The notes below the pieces were generated by a model that made no database searches, was not told where the DNA came from, and saw nothing but the letters and a program-made list of their open reading frames with translations. Both the position numbers and the translations under genes were made by a program. A DNA stretch of 21,558 nucleotides from a virus. The stretch is taken from the IMG/VR virus record IMGVR_UViG_3300006917_000176, positions 1 through 21,558 of that record. The stretch is one strand, 5' to 3'. Shown here piece after piece: positions 7,073-13,633 of this stretch (positions within the stretch are counted from its first letter, which is position 1; every line of letters starts with the position of its first letter).

Positions 7073-7894
7073 ATGGCCGACCTGCTCAAAGCCGCAAAAG
7101 ATCCAAAGTTTCGCGAGGATGTCATCCGAGGACTGGGCGAGACGTTCAGCCGTGGCGTCGCTGGCGTTCTCGGCGCTCCGGTGGACCTGACCACGATGGC
7201 CATGCGGCCATTTGGCTACAACGTCCCGGCCGAGCAGGTGGTGGGTGGCTCAGAGTACATCGGTCGGCAGATGGAAGAAGCCGGGCTGATATCCAGCGCT
7301 CGGCGTCCAGCCGCTGAGTTTCTGGCCAACGTGTTGACGCCTGATCCTATGGACGTGGCAAAACTTGGTGCAATGGCTGTTCCAGTGGTTGGAAGAGTAA
7401 TGAATGATGTTTCAGCAAAAGGAATGACTCTTGTTAAGCAGGAAGCTAAAACAATGAGCGCAAACGATTTTTTGGATGCAAATGTCAGCGACGTACTTCC
7501 TGCCCATATAAAAACAGGAACAAAGCCAAAAACAGTTGTTCACGAAAACATGCCTTTAAGTTCTTTAACTCCATCAGAATATGATGAGTTTGAGGAAATA
7601 CTTGATTCTCCAAAGTCTTACGAGAAAGTTAAACAAATGGTTGGAAAGGAATTGCCGCCAATACTTGTTAAAGGAACATCTGAAGACACGCGATATTTGC
7701 CTCAAGTGATAGATGGGCATCACAGAACCATGGCTGCAATCATGGAAAAAAAACAAGCAATACCAGTTTCTTATGACGCAGAAACTCTTGCGGAGATATG
7801 GAAAAAACAAAACAACGACCCAAGAAGCGCAAGAGAAATAGTTAAAGAGTTTGAAAAAAACATAGAATCAAGATTTTCAAAAGAGGCTAAGTAG
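7073..7894 (+). CDS. Phage virion-associated protein with C-terminal ParB/sulfiredoxin-like domain
   Basis: 273 aa in two parts. Residues 1 to about 100 resemble the N-terminal region seen in phage proteins that travel with the portal (GVLGAPVDLTTMAMRPFGY, then YIGRQMEEAGLI, then LTPDPMDVAKLGA). The rest is a separate domain whose core, PPILVKG at 195-201 and QVIDGHHRTMAAIMEKKQAI at 211-230, matches the ParB/sulfiredoxin fold with its G-H-x-R-type catalytic loop. In polyvalent phage proteins and polymorphic toxins such domains act as nucleases or nucleotide-dependent enzymes. GC drops from about 55% to about 32% in the second part and recovers exactly at the next gene, so this half looks acquired. 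Start follows the portal stop with no gap (GAGGTG at 7061-7066). Domain call good; activity unknown. It may be delivered with the DNA or act in the infected cell. Confidence 0.75.
   Translation: MADLLKAAKDPKFREDVIRGLGETFSRGVAGVLGAPVDLTTMAMRPFGYNVPAEQVVGGSEYIGRQMEEAGLISSARRPAAEFLANVLTPDPMDVAKLGAMAVPVVGRVMNDVSAKGMTLVKQEAKTMSANDFLDANVSDVLPAHIKTGTKPKTVVHENMPLSSLTPSEYDEFEEILDSPKSYEKVKQMVGKELPPILVKGTSEDTRYLPQVIDGHHRTMAAIMEKKQAIPVSYDAETLAEIWKKQNNDPRSAREIVKEFEKNIESRFSKEAK
7361..7891 (+). other. AT-rich, probably transferred segment encoding the ParB-like domain
   Basis: Row counts give G+C of 33/60 at 7081-7140, 19/60 at 7561-7620, 19/60 at 7801-7860, and 38/60 at 7921-7980. Codons change as well, to AAA, GAA, ATA, CTT and TTT. 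The left border lies near codon 97-110 of the gene and the right border coincides with its stop. This is the only such island in the window. Confidence 0.8.
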
Positions 7895-7895
7895 C

Positions 7896-8381
7896 ATGGC
7901 CCTGTTCAACTTCAACCGCCTGACCGGCAAGCTGATGAGCCAGTTCAACGAGAACGGCACCGGCGAGAAGACGCCCACCGGCTCGCCCATCAATCCGGTG
8001 GAGCCGTTCCGGGGGATCCGGCCGATGCCGGCCAACCCGAGGCTTGGCTTCTTTGGTGGCCTTGGCCAGATCGCGCCGCTAATCCAGGCAGACCAGACGC
8101 GCCGGCTTGGTTTCAAGGGACCAGCAAGGCCCGAGGACAAGCGCCAGATGCCGACCGACGCGATGTTTGAAGAAGGCGCAGCCGCTGCCCCGGCTCCGGC
8201 ACCGTCTGAGCAGGCCATCATGCTGCAACCTCAGCGGCCACAGCCGGCCTTCATGAATGCCGTGGCTCAGGCCGGCGCACAGCCGCCACAGGGCGCGCAA
8301 GGCCAGCAGGGACTACCAGACTTCACCGATGACCAACTTCGCGCCCTAGCGCAAATGGTGGCGCGGTTCATACGCTTTTGA
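7896..8381 (+). CDS. Pro/Ala/Gln-rich hypothetical virion protein
   Basis: 161 aa, not recognised. The N-terminal 90 residues include MALFNFNRLTGKL and a Pro-Gly-rich stretch (PVEPFRGIRPMPANPRLGFF). A low-complexity linker follows (AAAAPAPAPSEQ, QPQRPQPA, QPPQGAQGQQG), then a C-terminal amphipathic segment DDQLRALAQMVARFIRF that could be a docking helix. It lies between the portal-side effector gene and the scaffold, where other P22-like phages rarely have a gene. Its start ATG is one base after the previous stop. A head-assembly or internal protein is a reasonable guess, but no function is shown. Confidence 0.7.
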   Translation: MALFNFNRLTGKLMSQFNENGTGEKTPTGSPINPVEPFRGIRPMPANPRLGFFGGLGQIAPLIQADQTRRLGFKGPARPEDKRQMPTDAMFEEGAAAAPAPAPSEQAIMLQPQRPQPAFMNAVAQAGAQPPQGAQGQQGLPDFTDDQLRALAQMVARFIRF

Positions 8382-8490
8382 ACTATACTGCTTTCAACCT
8401 TGACAAACTGATCCTGCGGCGAGTGCCGCCAGTCTGCTGGGAATCACGGCATCCGGCCCGCCGTCCAGGGCTGAGTACAATGGGGTCACT
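8382..8490 (+). promoter_or_regulatory. 109-base leader before the scaffold gene
   Basis: The longest gap inside the head operon. It contains a TTGACA at 8400-8405 with no matching -10, a TATACT at 8384-8389 with no matching -35, and a TACAAT at 8476-8481. A small GC hairpin (GCGGC/GCCGC, 8416-8429) has no T run after it. The scaffold ribosome site is GGGG at 8482-8485. The gap may carry a weak promoter or a structure that adjusts scaffold and coat translation; the sequence alone does not settle it. Confidence 0.25.
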
Positions 8491-9333
8491 ATGACAGACG
8501 AAACGGCAGAGGTCGAAGTACCAGACTTAGAAATCGAGCAACCCGAGCAGATAGGCGAAGAACAAGAGGCTCCCGCCAGCCCGCCCGAGGTTGAAGAAGA
8601 TGAGGTCATGGTCACGATTGGGGAGGAAGCGCCGCCTCCAGAGGAACATGCTCAAGCGCCTGAATGGGTGCGCGAGTTGCGTAAACAGCACCGGCAGTTG
8701 CAGCGCGAAAAGCGCGAACTTGAGGAAAAGCTGAAGACCGTCAGTCAACCGGCCGAGAGGCCAATCACTGTCGGGAAAAAGCCAACCCTTGAGGAGTACG
8801 ACTACGATGCTGAGAAGTACGAGAGTGAGCTGGCAGCGTGGTTCGAGAGAAAGGCGAAAGCGGACGAGGCTCAGGCCCGTGCGCGACGTGCCGAACTCGA
8901 TGCACAGCAAGCTTGGCAGCAGAAGCTTGACAGCTACGGCAAGGCCCGTGGCGAACTCAAGGTGCGGGACTTTGAAGATGCTGAGGCTACGGTCTCGGAA
9001 ACGCTCAACGTCACGCAGCAGGGCGTCCTGCTTCAGGGGGCTGAAAATCCCGCGCTGCTCGTATACGCACTCGGCAAAAACCCGTCAAAGGCGAAAGAGC
9101 TTGCCTCGATACAGGACCCTGTGAAATTCGCTTTCGCGGTAGCAAAACTGGAGACGCAATTGAAAGTTCAAAACCGTAAAGCGGCCACGCCGCCAGAGAA
9201 AACAGTCCGGGGAACCGGGCCAGTATCCGGTGCCGTGGACTCAACCCTTGAACGCCTGCGGGCTGATGCGGAAAGGACTGGTGACTTCTCGAAAGTCATG
9301 GCCTACAAGCGCCAGCAGAAGGCAAAACGCTGA
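8491..9333 (+). CDS. Scaffolding protein, P22 gp8-like
   Basis: 280 aa (P22 gp8 is 303). It should guide assembly of the procapsid and then leave. The N-terminal 55 residues are very acidic and proline-containing. Residues 59-85 (WVRELRKQHRQLQREKRELE onwards) and 110-150 are charged helices able to form coiled coils. The C-terminus (TGDFSKVMAYKRQQKAKR, residues 263-280) is strongly basic and resembles the coat-binding helix-loop-helix end of P22 scaffold. Position immediately before the coat gene supports the call. Confidence 0.88.
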   Translation: MTDETAEVEVPDLEIEQPEQIGEEQEAPASPPEVEEDEVMVTIGEEAPPPEEHAQAPEWVRELRKQHRQLQREKRELEEKLKTVSQPAERPITVGKKPTLEEYDYDAEKYESELAAWFERKAKADEAQARARRAELDAQQAWQQKLDSYGKARGELKVRDFEDAEATVSETLNVTQQGVLLQGAENPALLVYALGKNPSKAKELASIQDPVKFAFAVAKLETQLKVQNRKAATPPEKTVRGTGPVSGAVDSTLERLRADAERTGDFSKVMAYKRQQKAKR

Positions 9334-9356
9334 ATCAATTTTAGGAGCGCCACACC

Positions 9357-10640
9357 ATGGCAAACTCATTTTCCAAAGAAGAACGCGTAGCGTTTGAAGA
9401 CATCCTGGAAGGCTTTAATGACCTTCTCGTCCTGAGCAAGAACGTGTCGGTCTACAACACCGATCAGACGATGATGGCTCGCACCAACAACGTCATCTGG
9501 CGTCCACAGCCGTACATCAGCCAGTCTTTCTCCGGCACTGACATGACGGCCAACTTCGTTGACTACACGCAGCTTTCTGTTCCTGCCACTATCGGCTTCA
9601 GCCGTTCAGTGCCGTGGATCATGAACGCTCAAGAACTGCGCGACGCTCTGCAAGAGCAACGCCTGGGCGAAAGCGCCAAGCAGAAGCTGGCGTCTGACAT
9701 CAACGTCGCAATGCTGAACGTAGCATCTGCTCAAGGCACGCTGGTTGTTCCCATCACTGGCGGCGCTGGCGACTACGACGACGTAGCCCAAGCTGATGCA
9801 CTGATGAACGAGCAAGGCGTTCCCAACTTCGACCGCAGCCTGGCGCTCTCCAGCCGTGACTACAACGGTCTGGCTGGCAACATCGCTACCGGCGCAGGCA
9901 CTGGCGCTCGCTCCTTCAACGGCAACAAGTCCAACAACGCCTACGAGCGCAGCTTCGTCGGTATGGTAGCTGGCTTTGAGACGTTCAAAATGGACTACGC
10001 CAACCGTCTGGCTGCCGCTGCTGGTGGTGTCACCACGATCAACACGACCGTTGCCGGTGGTAACTTCTGGGTGCCGACTGCAACTTCCGTTGCCGTCACC
10101 GGCGAAATCTCCAACGTGGACAACCGCTTCCAGACTGTCACCGTTTCCAACACGGTCGGCATCGCTCCGGGCGACGCGTTCACCATCGAGGACGTGGAAG
10201 CTGTACATCACATCACCAAGCAGTCTACTGGCCGCGACAAGACCTTCCGGGTCATCAGCATCGTCAACGGCACGCAGATGGTTATCAGCCCTGCCATCGT
10301 TTCCGCTCAAGGCGGCACCGATTCCGAGCTGCAATACCAAAACGTGGTTGTCACTGCGCCCAACGCTGCCGCTGGCATCACTTGGTTGAACGCCAACGCC
10401 ACCACGATCAACCCGTTCTGGCAACGCGATGCGCTTGAAATCCTGCCCGGCCGTTATGCAGTACCTGCTGACGCTGGCGTGGCTGTCATGCGCGGAACGA
10501 CTGATCAGGGCATTGAGCTGGTCATGCAGAAGTTCTACGACATCAACAACATGAACATCAAATACCGTCTCGACACTCTGTTCGGCGTTGTGAACAAGCA
10601 ACCCGAAATGTCCGGTATCTTGATCTTCGGCCAGCCGTAA
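9357..10640 (+). CDS. Major capsid (coat) protein, P22 gp5-like
   Basis: 427 aa, against 430 for P22 gp5, with an HK97-type fold. The first part (about 1-220) includes SVYNTDQTMMARTNNVIWRP and DINVAMLNVASAQGTLVV. A beta-rich block of about residues 223-345 (VTTINTTVAGGNFWVP to AGITWLNA) occupies the place of the P22 insertion (I) domain, which stabilises the fold and contacts neighbouring subunits. The C-terminal strand ends in GILIFGQP. A strong ribosome site (AGGAG at 9343-9347) suits a highly made protein. Confidence 0.93.
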   Translation: MANSFSKEERVAFEDILEGFNDLLVLSKNVSVYNTDQTMMARTNNVIWRPQPYISQSFSGTDMTANFVDYTQLSVPATIGFSRSVPWIMNAQELRDALQEQRLGESAKQKLASDINVAMLNVASAQGTLVVPITGGAGDYDDVAQADALMNEQGVPNFDRSLALSSRDYNGLAGNIATGAGTGARSFNGNKSNNAYERSFVGMVAGFETFKMDYANRLAAAAGGVTTINTTVAGGNFWVPTATSVAVTGEISNVDNRFQTVTVSNTVGIAPGDAFTIEDVEAVHHITKQSTGRDKTFRVISIVNGTQMVISPAIVSAQGGTDSELQYQNVVVTAPNAAAGITWLNANATTINPFWQRDALEILPGRYAVPADAGVAVMRGTTDQGIELVMQKFYDINNMNIKYRLDTLFGVVNKQPEMSGILIFGQP

Positions 10641-10662
10641 TTCGGACAAAGGAGTCAACACA

Positions 10663-11271
10663 ATGTCTAACTCTATTGCATACGCAAACGGTAGCGCTCA
10701 AGTTACCCTCACCGCTGGCCAGTCCATCGCACTCTACAGCCTGGCTCAGGCTCAGGTGTTTGAACTGGTTGGCTATCCCAACTACCCGGTGCAGGAAGAT
10801 CTTGAGGCCACTTTCAGCGGCTACGAGATCCTTGGCCCCTACGCCAACGGCGCTACGCTGGTTCTGAGCCCCGGCTCAAGCGACCTGCTGTATAGCATCG
10901 GTACGTCGCCCGTTGTGTCTGGCGTTGCCTATCAAGGTGCGCCTGTTGCACAGAACGCCGCTGCTCAGCTCGACGCTTCCGACATCCTCGGCGGGTTGGT
11001 CACCAACACGCACGCCACTGGTGCAACGGTTCTTCTCGACCTTCCCAATGGCGTTGACGTTGACGCTGGCAGCCAGCTCGGCATCGACGAGTATTTCGAC
11101 TGGTCAATCATCAACTTGTCATCTGGTGCCGGTGATACCGTCACTTTGCAAGTCGGTGTTGCAACCACGCATACGCTCGTCGGTTCCGGCGTTGTTGCCA
11201 TCAGCTCTAGCGCGCTGTTCCGCACGCGCAAGACTGCTGCTGACACGTTCGTGACCTACCGCATCGGCTGA
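10663..11271 (+). CDS. Possible capsid decoration or head structural protein
   Basis: 202 aa, beta-rich and low in charge, following the coat gene after 22 bases with a good ribosome site (AAGGAG at 10649-10654). No motif allows a named family. Residues 1-65 are a Ser/Ala/Thr-rich strand pattern (GSAQVTLTAGQSIALYSLAQ), and the end reads VTLQVGVATTHTLVGSGVVA followed by a basic finish (FRTRKTAADTFVTYRIG), a pattern I associate with phage head-attached proteins. The terminator right after it suggests that coat and this gene share an abundant transcript, which fits a stoichiometric head component. This gene has no counterpart in the P22 order. Confidence 0.55.
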   Translation: MSNSIAYANGSAQVTLTAGQSIALYSLAQAQVFELVGYPNYPVQEDLEATFSGYEILGPYANGATLVLSPGSSDLLYSIGTSPVVSGVAYQGAPVAQNAAAQLDASDILGGLVTNTHATGATVLLDLPNGVDVDAGSQLGIDEYFDWSIINLSSGAGDTVTLQVGVATTHTLVGSGVVAISSSALFRTRKTAADTFVTYRIG

Positions 11272-11279
11272 TGCAAAGC

Positions 11280-11308
11280 GCGGGGGGCTTCGGCCCCTCG
11301 CTACTTTT
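11280..11308 (+). terminator. Rho-independent terminator after the coat/decoration genes
   Basis: A 9-bp GC-rich stem, 11280-11288 (GCGGGGGGC) with 11293-11301 (GCCCCTCGC), one G-T pair, a stable TTCG tetraloop, then TACTTTT ending at 11308. It starts 8 bases after the stop at 11271 and precedes a small downstream ORF. It should reduce transcription past the capsid genes unless an antiterminator acts. Confidence 0.85.
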
Positions 11309-11321
11309 GGGAGTGCCTACA

Positions 11322-11405
11322 ATGAAGAAGTCCAGCTCATGCAGCGCCAAGCCTGGCATGTCCAAGCCTAAGGGAAAAGGCGGCAAAAAGAAGGGGATGA
11401 AATAA
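11322..11405 (+). CDS. 27-aa lysine-rich peptide
   Basis: A short ORF: ATG at 11322, GGGAG ribosome site at 11309-11313, TAA at 11403-11405. The peptide is 37% lysine (10 of 27), with glycine, proline and serine (MKKSSSCSAKPGMSKPKGKG, then GKKKGMK). Its stop overlaps the next start by one base (TAATG), which suggests coupled translation. Its composition matches the C-terminal tail of the next protein. It may be a DNA-binding or virion-internal basic peptide. Short size makes this less certain than its neighbours, but the ribosome site and tight overlap support it. Confidence 0.55.
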   Translation: MKKSSSCSAKPGMSKPKGKGGKKKGMK

Positions 11406-11623
11406 TGCCACTCAAGAAAGGCTACAGCCGCGACACTATCGGCAAGAATATCAAGACGGAAGAAAAGGCCGGCCGTCCCAAGAAGCAAGCCGTTGCCATC
11501 GCTCTCAACGTGGCCCGCGAGGCTGCAATGAAAGCCGGCAAGCCTTCCAAGGCTCCGAAGCCTGCGCCTAAGTCTGCGATGAAAGCTGCTCCGAAAAAGA
11601 AAATGACCAAAAAAGGAATGTGA
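11405..11623 (+). CDS. Small basic phage protein (DUF6496-like)
   Basis: 72 aa. The N-terminal part, MPLKKGYSRDTIGKNIKTEE then AGRPKKQAVAIALNVAREA, matches the pattern I know for DUF6496-type small phage proteins, which are common in marine and environmental phages. The C-terminal half is a Lys/Pro/Ala tail (KPSKAPKPAPKSAMKAAPKK, KKGM). No enzymatic motif. Starts in the stop of the 27-aa peptide. Likely a nucleic-acid-contacting or head-associated protein; function undescribed as far as I know. Confidence 0.75.
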   Translation: MPLKKGYSRDTIGKNIKTEEKAGRPKKQAVAIALNVAREAAMKAGKPSKAPKPAPKSAMKAAPKKKMTKKGM

Positions 11624-11626
11624 CCC

Positions 11627-11986
11627 ATGGGCGCAAAGCACACACTCTACAAGGTACCAGGCAAGATCCGGCTCAAGTCGGGGACGACCTACAGCGTGCT
11701 TGAGGTGTTTGACAAGCGCTCACTGGCCAACAGCCTCGACCGGGGCTGGCATCCTACCCTTGAGGCCGCTGTGGCTGCATCCAAAGGCATCACACCAAAG
11801 GAAGCACCACAGGCGGCCGCCATTGTTGAAGCCGAGGCTCCAGTGGTCGATACTGTACCCGAGGACAACGCGCCGCCGACACGCGAAGAGCTTGAAGAAA
11901 AGGCCCGCGAGTTGGGCGTCAAGTTCGACGGTCGGACTGGTGATAAACTGCTGCTGAGGCGCATCAACGAAGCGCTGGAGGGCTAA
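11627..11986 (+). CDS. Small protein with C-terminal HeH/SAP-like domain
   Basis: 119 aa. The N-terminal 55 residues are a mixed alpha/beta segment (MGAKHTLYKVPGKIRLKSGT, then FDKRSLANSLDRGWHPTLEA). An acidic Pro/Ala linker follows at about 56-82. The final part (PTREELEEKARELGVKFDGR, then LLRRINEALEG) has the helix-extended-helix pattern of HeH/SAP/Rho-N-like domains, which bind nucleic acid or proteins. Such end domains are common in small neck-region phage proteins. It directly precedes the gp4-like adaptor, and its stop abuts that start (TAAATG). Confidence 0.65.
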   Translation: MGAKHTLYKVPGKIRLKSGTTYSVLEVFDKRSLANSLDRGWHPTLEAAVAASKGITPKEAPQAAAIVEAEAPVVDTVPEDNAPPTREELEEKARELGVKFDGRTGDKLLLRRINEALEG

Positions 11987-12469
11987 ATGGGCTGGAGCAA
12001 AAGGCAGTTTATCGAAGCTGCGTTTGAGGAAATCGGTCTGGCGTCGTACACATTCGACCTTCAGCCGCAGCAGCTTGAGAGCGCCATGCGTCGCCTCGAT
12101 GCAATGATGGCCGAATGGAACGCCAAGGGCATCCGTCTCGGCTACCCGCTGCCCAACAGCCCGCAGGACTCCAGCCTGAACGAACAGACGCTGGTGCCTG
12201 ATAGCGCCAACGAGGCGATCATCTGCAACCTGGCGGTGAAGCTCGCGCCAAGTTACGGCCGCGCTGTCATGGCCGAGACAAAGGCCACAGCCCGCCAAGG
12301 CTACAATACCCTGCTCTCCCGCGCCGCTGTGCCGCCAGAGCAACAATTTCCCGATACGCTGCCGGTCGGTGCAGGCAATAAGCCGTGGAACATCGACCAG
12401 CCCTTTGTACAACGTCCGGTTGATCCGGTGGACGCTGGCCCTGATGGCTGGCTGCAATACAACAACTGA
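11987..12469 (+). CDS. Head-to-tail adaptor, P22 gp4-like
   Basis: 160 aa (P22 gp4 is 166). Conserved features include LDAMMAEWNAKGIRLGY at about residues 37-53 (LEAMMAEWYQDGIIFGY in P22 as I recall it), NLAVKLAPSYGRAV at about 77-90, and LPVGAGN near the C-terminus (MPTGSGN in P22). gp4 binds under the portal after DNA packaging and forms the first neck ring; a peptidoglycan-degrading activity has been reported for P22 gp4. The N-terminus (WSKRQFIEAAFEEIGLA) fits the same fold. Confidence 0.9.
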   Translation: MGWSKRQFIEAAFEEIGLASYTFDLQPQQLESAMRRLDAMMAEWNAKGIRLGYPLPNSPQDSSLNEQTLVPDSANEAIICNLAVKLAPSYGRAVMAETKATARQGYNTLLSRAAVPPEQQFPDTLPVGAGNKPWNIDQPFVQRPVDPVDAGPDGWLQYNN

Positions 12470-12478
12470 GGCCGCGCC

Positions 12479-12934
12479 ATGCCGTATATCAATCAACTTC
12501 CGCTACTCAATCAGGTTAGTGCTGGCGACCAGTTGCCGGTCTACACGCCGAACAACGGCGACGCTCGCCGCCTGCCGATCTCGGCACTGCTGCAATACTT
12601 CCAGCAGACCTTCGCTGCGCCTACCGTGGCGACCACGCTTGTCACGCCGGGGACAGGCTTCAACTACGCTGTACCATCGCCCGTCTCACAGGCCCAGTGG
12701 ATCTTGATACAGCCTGCTGGCGCGTTGCTGACCGGCACTGTCACGCTGCCGCTGAACACCGGCACGCCTGATGGCACCGAGGTGCTGATCACGACCACGC
12801 AGCAGATTGCCGGATTTACGCTTGCGCCCAACGGGGCAGCGAACATTTACGGCAACGTGCTGGTGCTGGCGGCTGGCGACTTCGTGAAGTTCCGGTTCTA
12901 CCAGGCTACCAATAGTTGGTATCGCGTCGGCTGA
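12479..12934 (+). CDS. Hypothetical beta-rich neck-region protein
   Basis: 151 aa. The N-terminal 48 residues (MPYINQLPLLNQVSAGDQLP, then RRLPISALLQYFQQTF) resemble the start of several phage tail-associated proteins, giving an N-terminal docking segment. The rest is a strand-rich domain with alternating hydrophobic residues (TGTVTLPLNTG, TEVLITTTQQIAGFTL, FVKFRFYQATNSWYRVG). No known family named. It lies between gp4-like and gp10-like genes with a GAGG ribosome site at 12468-12471, so a neck or tail-attached protein is likely. Confidence 0.6.
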   Translation: MPYINQLPLLNQVSAGDQLPVYTPNNGDARRLPISALLQYFQQTFAAPTVATTLVTPGTGFNYAVPSPVSQAQWILIQPAGALLTGTVTLPLNTGTPDGTEVLITTTQQIAGFTLAPNGAANIYGNVLVLAAGDFVKFRFYQATNSWYRVG

Positions 12935-12946
12935 GGAGTTTGTCTC

Positions 12947-13231
12947 ATGGCAGCCAAAAAGAAAAAAGGCCCTTCGCTCTCGGTCGGACGCGGTGAGAAG
13001 CTGCCCGTCTCCAAAGGCGCGGGCCTGACTGCCAAGGGCCGGGCGAAGTACAACCGCGAGACGGGTAGCAACCTAAAACCGCCAGCACCGAATCCCAAGA
13101 CTAAGAAGGACAAGGCGCGGCGGGAATCATTTTGCGCTCGTATGTCGGGGATGCCCGGCCCGATGAAGGATGAGAAAGGGCGGCCGACACGCAAGGCCGC
13201 ATCCCTGAAACGCTGGAACTGTCCCGAGTAA
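12947..13231 (+). CDS. Small basic conserved phage protein (DUF6321-like)
   Basis: 94 aa, strongly basic. It contains LSVGRGEKLPVSKGAGLTAK at residues 11-30, GRAKYNRETGSNLKPPAPNP following, then FCARMSGMPGPMKDEKGRPT and KRWNCPE. This is the pattern of DUF6321, found in many marine and T7-like phages. Two cysteines (in FCARM and WNC) are the conserved ones I remember. Function is unknown. It has a GAGGAG ribosome site in the previous stop region and is followed 3 bases later by another basic protein. Confidence 0.85.
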   Translation: MAAKKKKGPSLSVGRGEKLPVSKGAGLTAKGRAKYNRETGSNLKPPAPNPKTKKDKARRESFCARMSGMPGPMKDEKGRPTRKAASLKRWNCPE

Positions 13232-13234
13232 GCC

Positions 13235-13630
13235 ATGGCCTACACCGACACCGCACTGCGAGAGCGCATCAAGAAGCGCGTCATGGCCGGCACCAAAGGC
13301 GGCAAAGCTGGCCAGTGGTCGGCCCGCAAAGCGCAGCTCGTGGCGCAGGAATACGAGAAGGCTGGCGGTGGATACACTGGCGGCAAGACGAAAGCGCAAA
13401 AGTCGCTGAGCAAATGGACCGGCGAGGAATGGGGGACGCGCTCCGGAAAGCCATCGACGCAAGGCCCGAAGGCCACCGGCGAGCGATACTTGCCGAAGGC
13501 CGCCCGCGAGGCTCTGAGTCCACAGGAGTACGCTGCCACGACGCGGGCCAAGCGCGAGGCCACCAAGGCCGGCAAGCAGGTGTCCAAGCAGCCCAAGAAG
13601 ATTGCACAGAAAACAGCCCGATACAGGTGA
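13235..13630 (+). CDS. Small basic conserved phage protein (DUF5872-like)
   Basis: 131 aa, very rich in Lys, Arg, Gly and Thr. Key segments are GGKAGQWSARKAQLVAQEYE, GGKTKAQKSLSKWTGEEWGT, and GERYLPKAAREALSPQEYAA, ending in KQPKKIAQKTARYR. This is the pattern of DUF5872, a domain known from phages and also from some large eukaryotic viruses. Conserved Trp residues lie in the QWSARK and KWTGEEWGT motifs. Unknown role; nucleic-acid binding is plausible from charge only. Start by ATG 3 bases after the previous stop; ribosome site is weak, so coupled translation is likely. Confidence 0.85.
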   Translation: MAYTDTALRERIKKRVMAGTKGGKAGQWSARKAQLVAQEYEKAGGGYTGGKTKAQKSLSKWTGEEWGTRSGKPSTQGPKATGERYLPKAAREALSPQEYAATTRAKREATKAGKQVSKQPKKIAQKTARYR

Positions 13631-13633
13631 ACC

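Noticed and set aside
8400-8428. Sigma-70 promoter from TTGACA at 8400-8405
   Set aside because: No -10-like hexamer at 16-18 bases downstream.
9606-10661. Long antisense ORF (351 codons) opposite the coat gene
   Set aside because: Same reasoning: shadow of a GC-rich, highly biased gene; no domain pattern.
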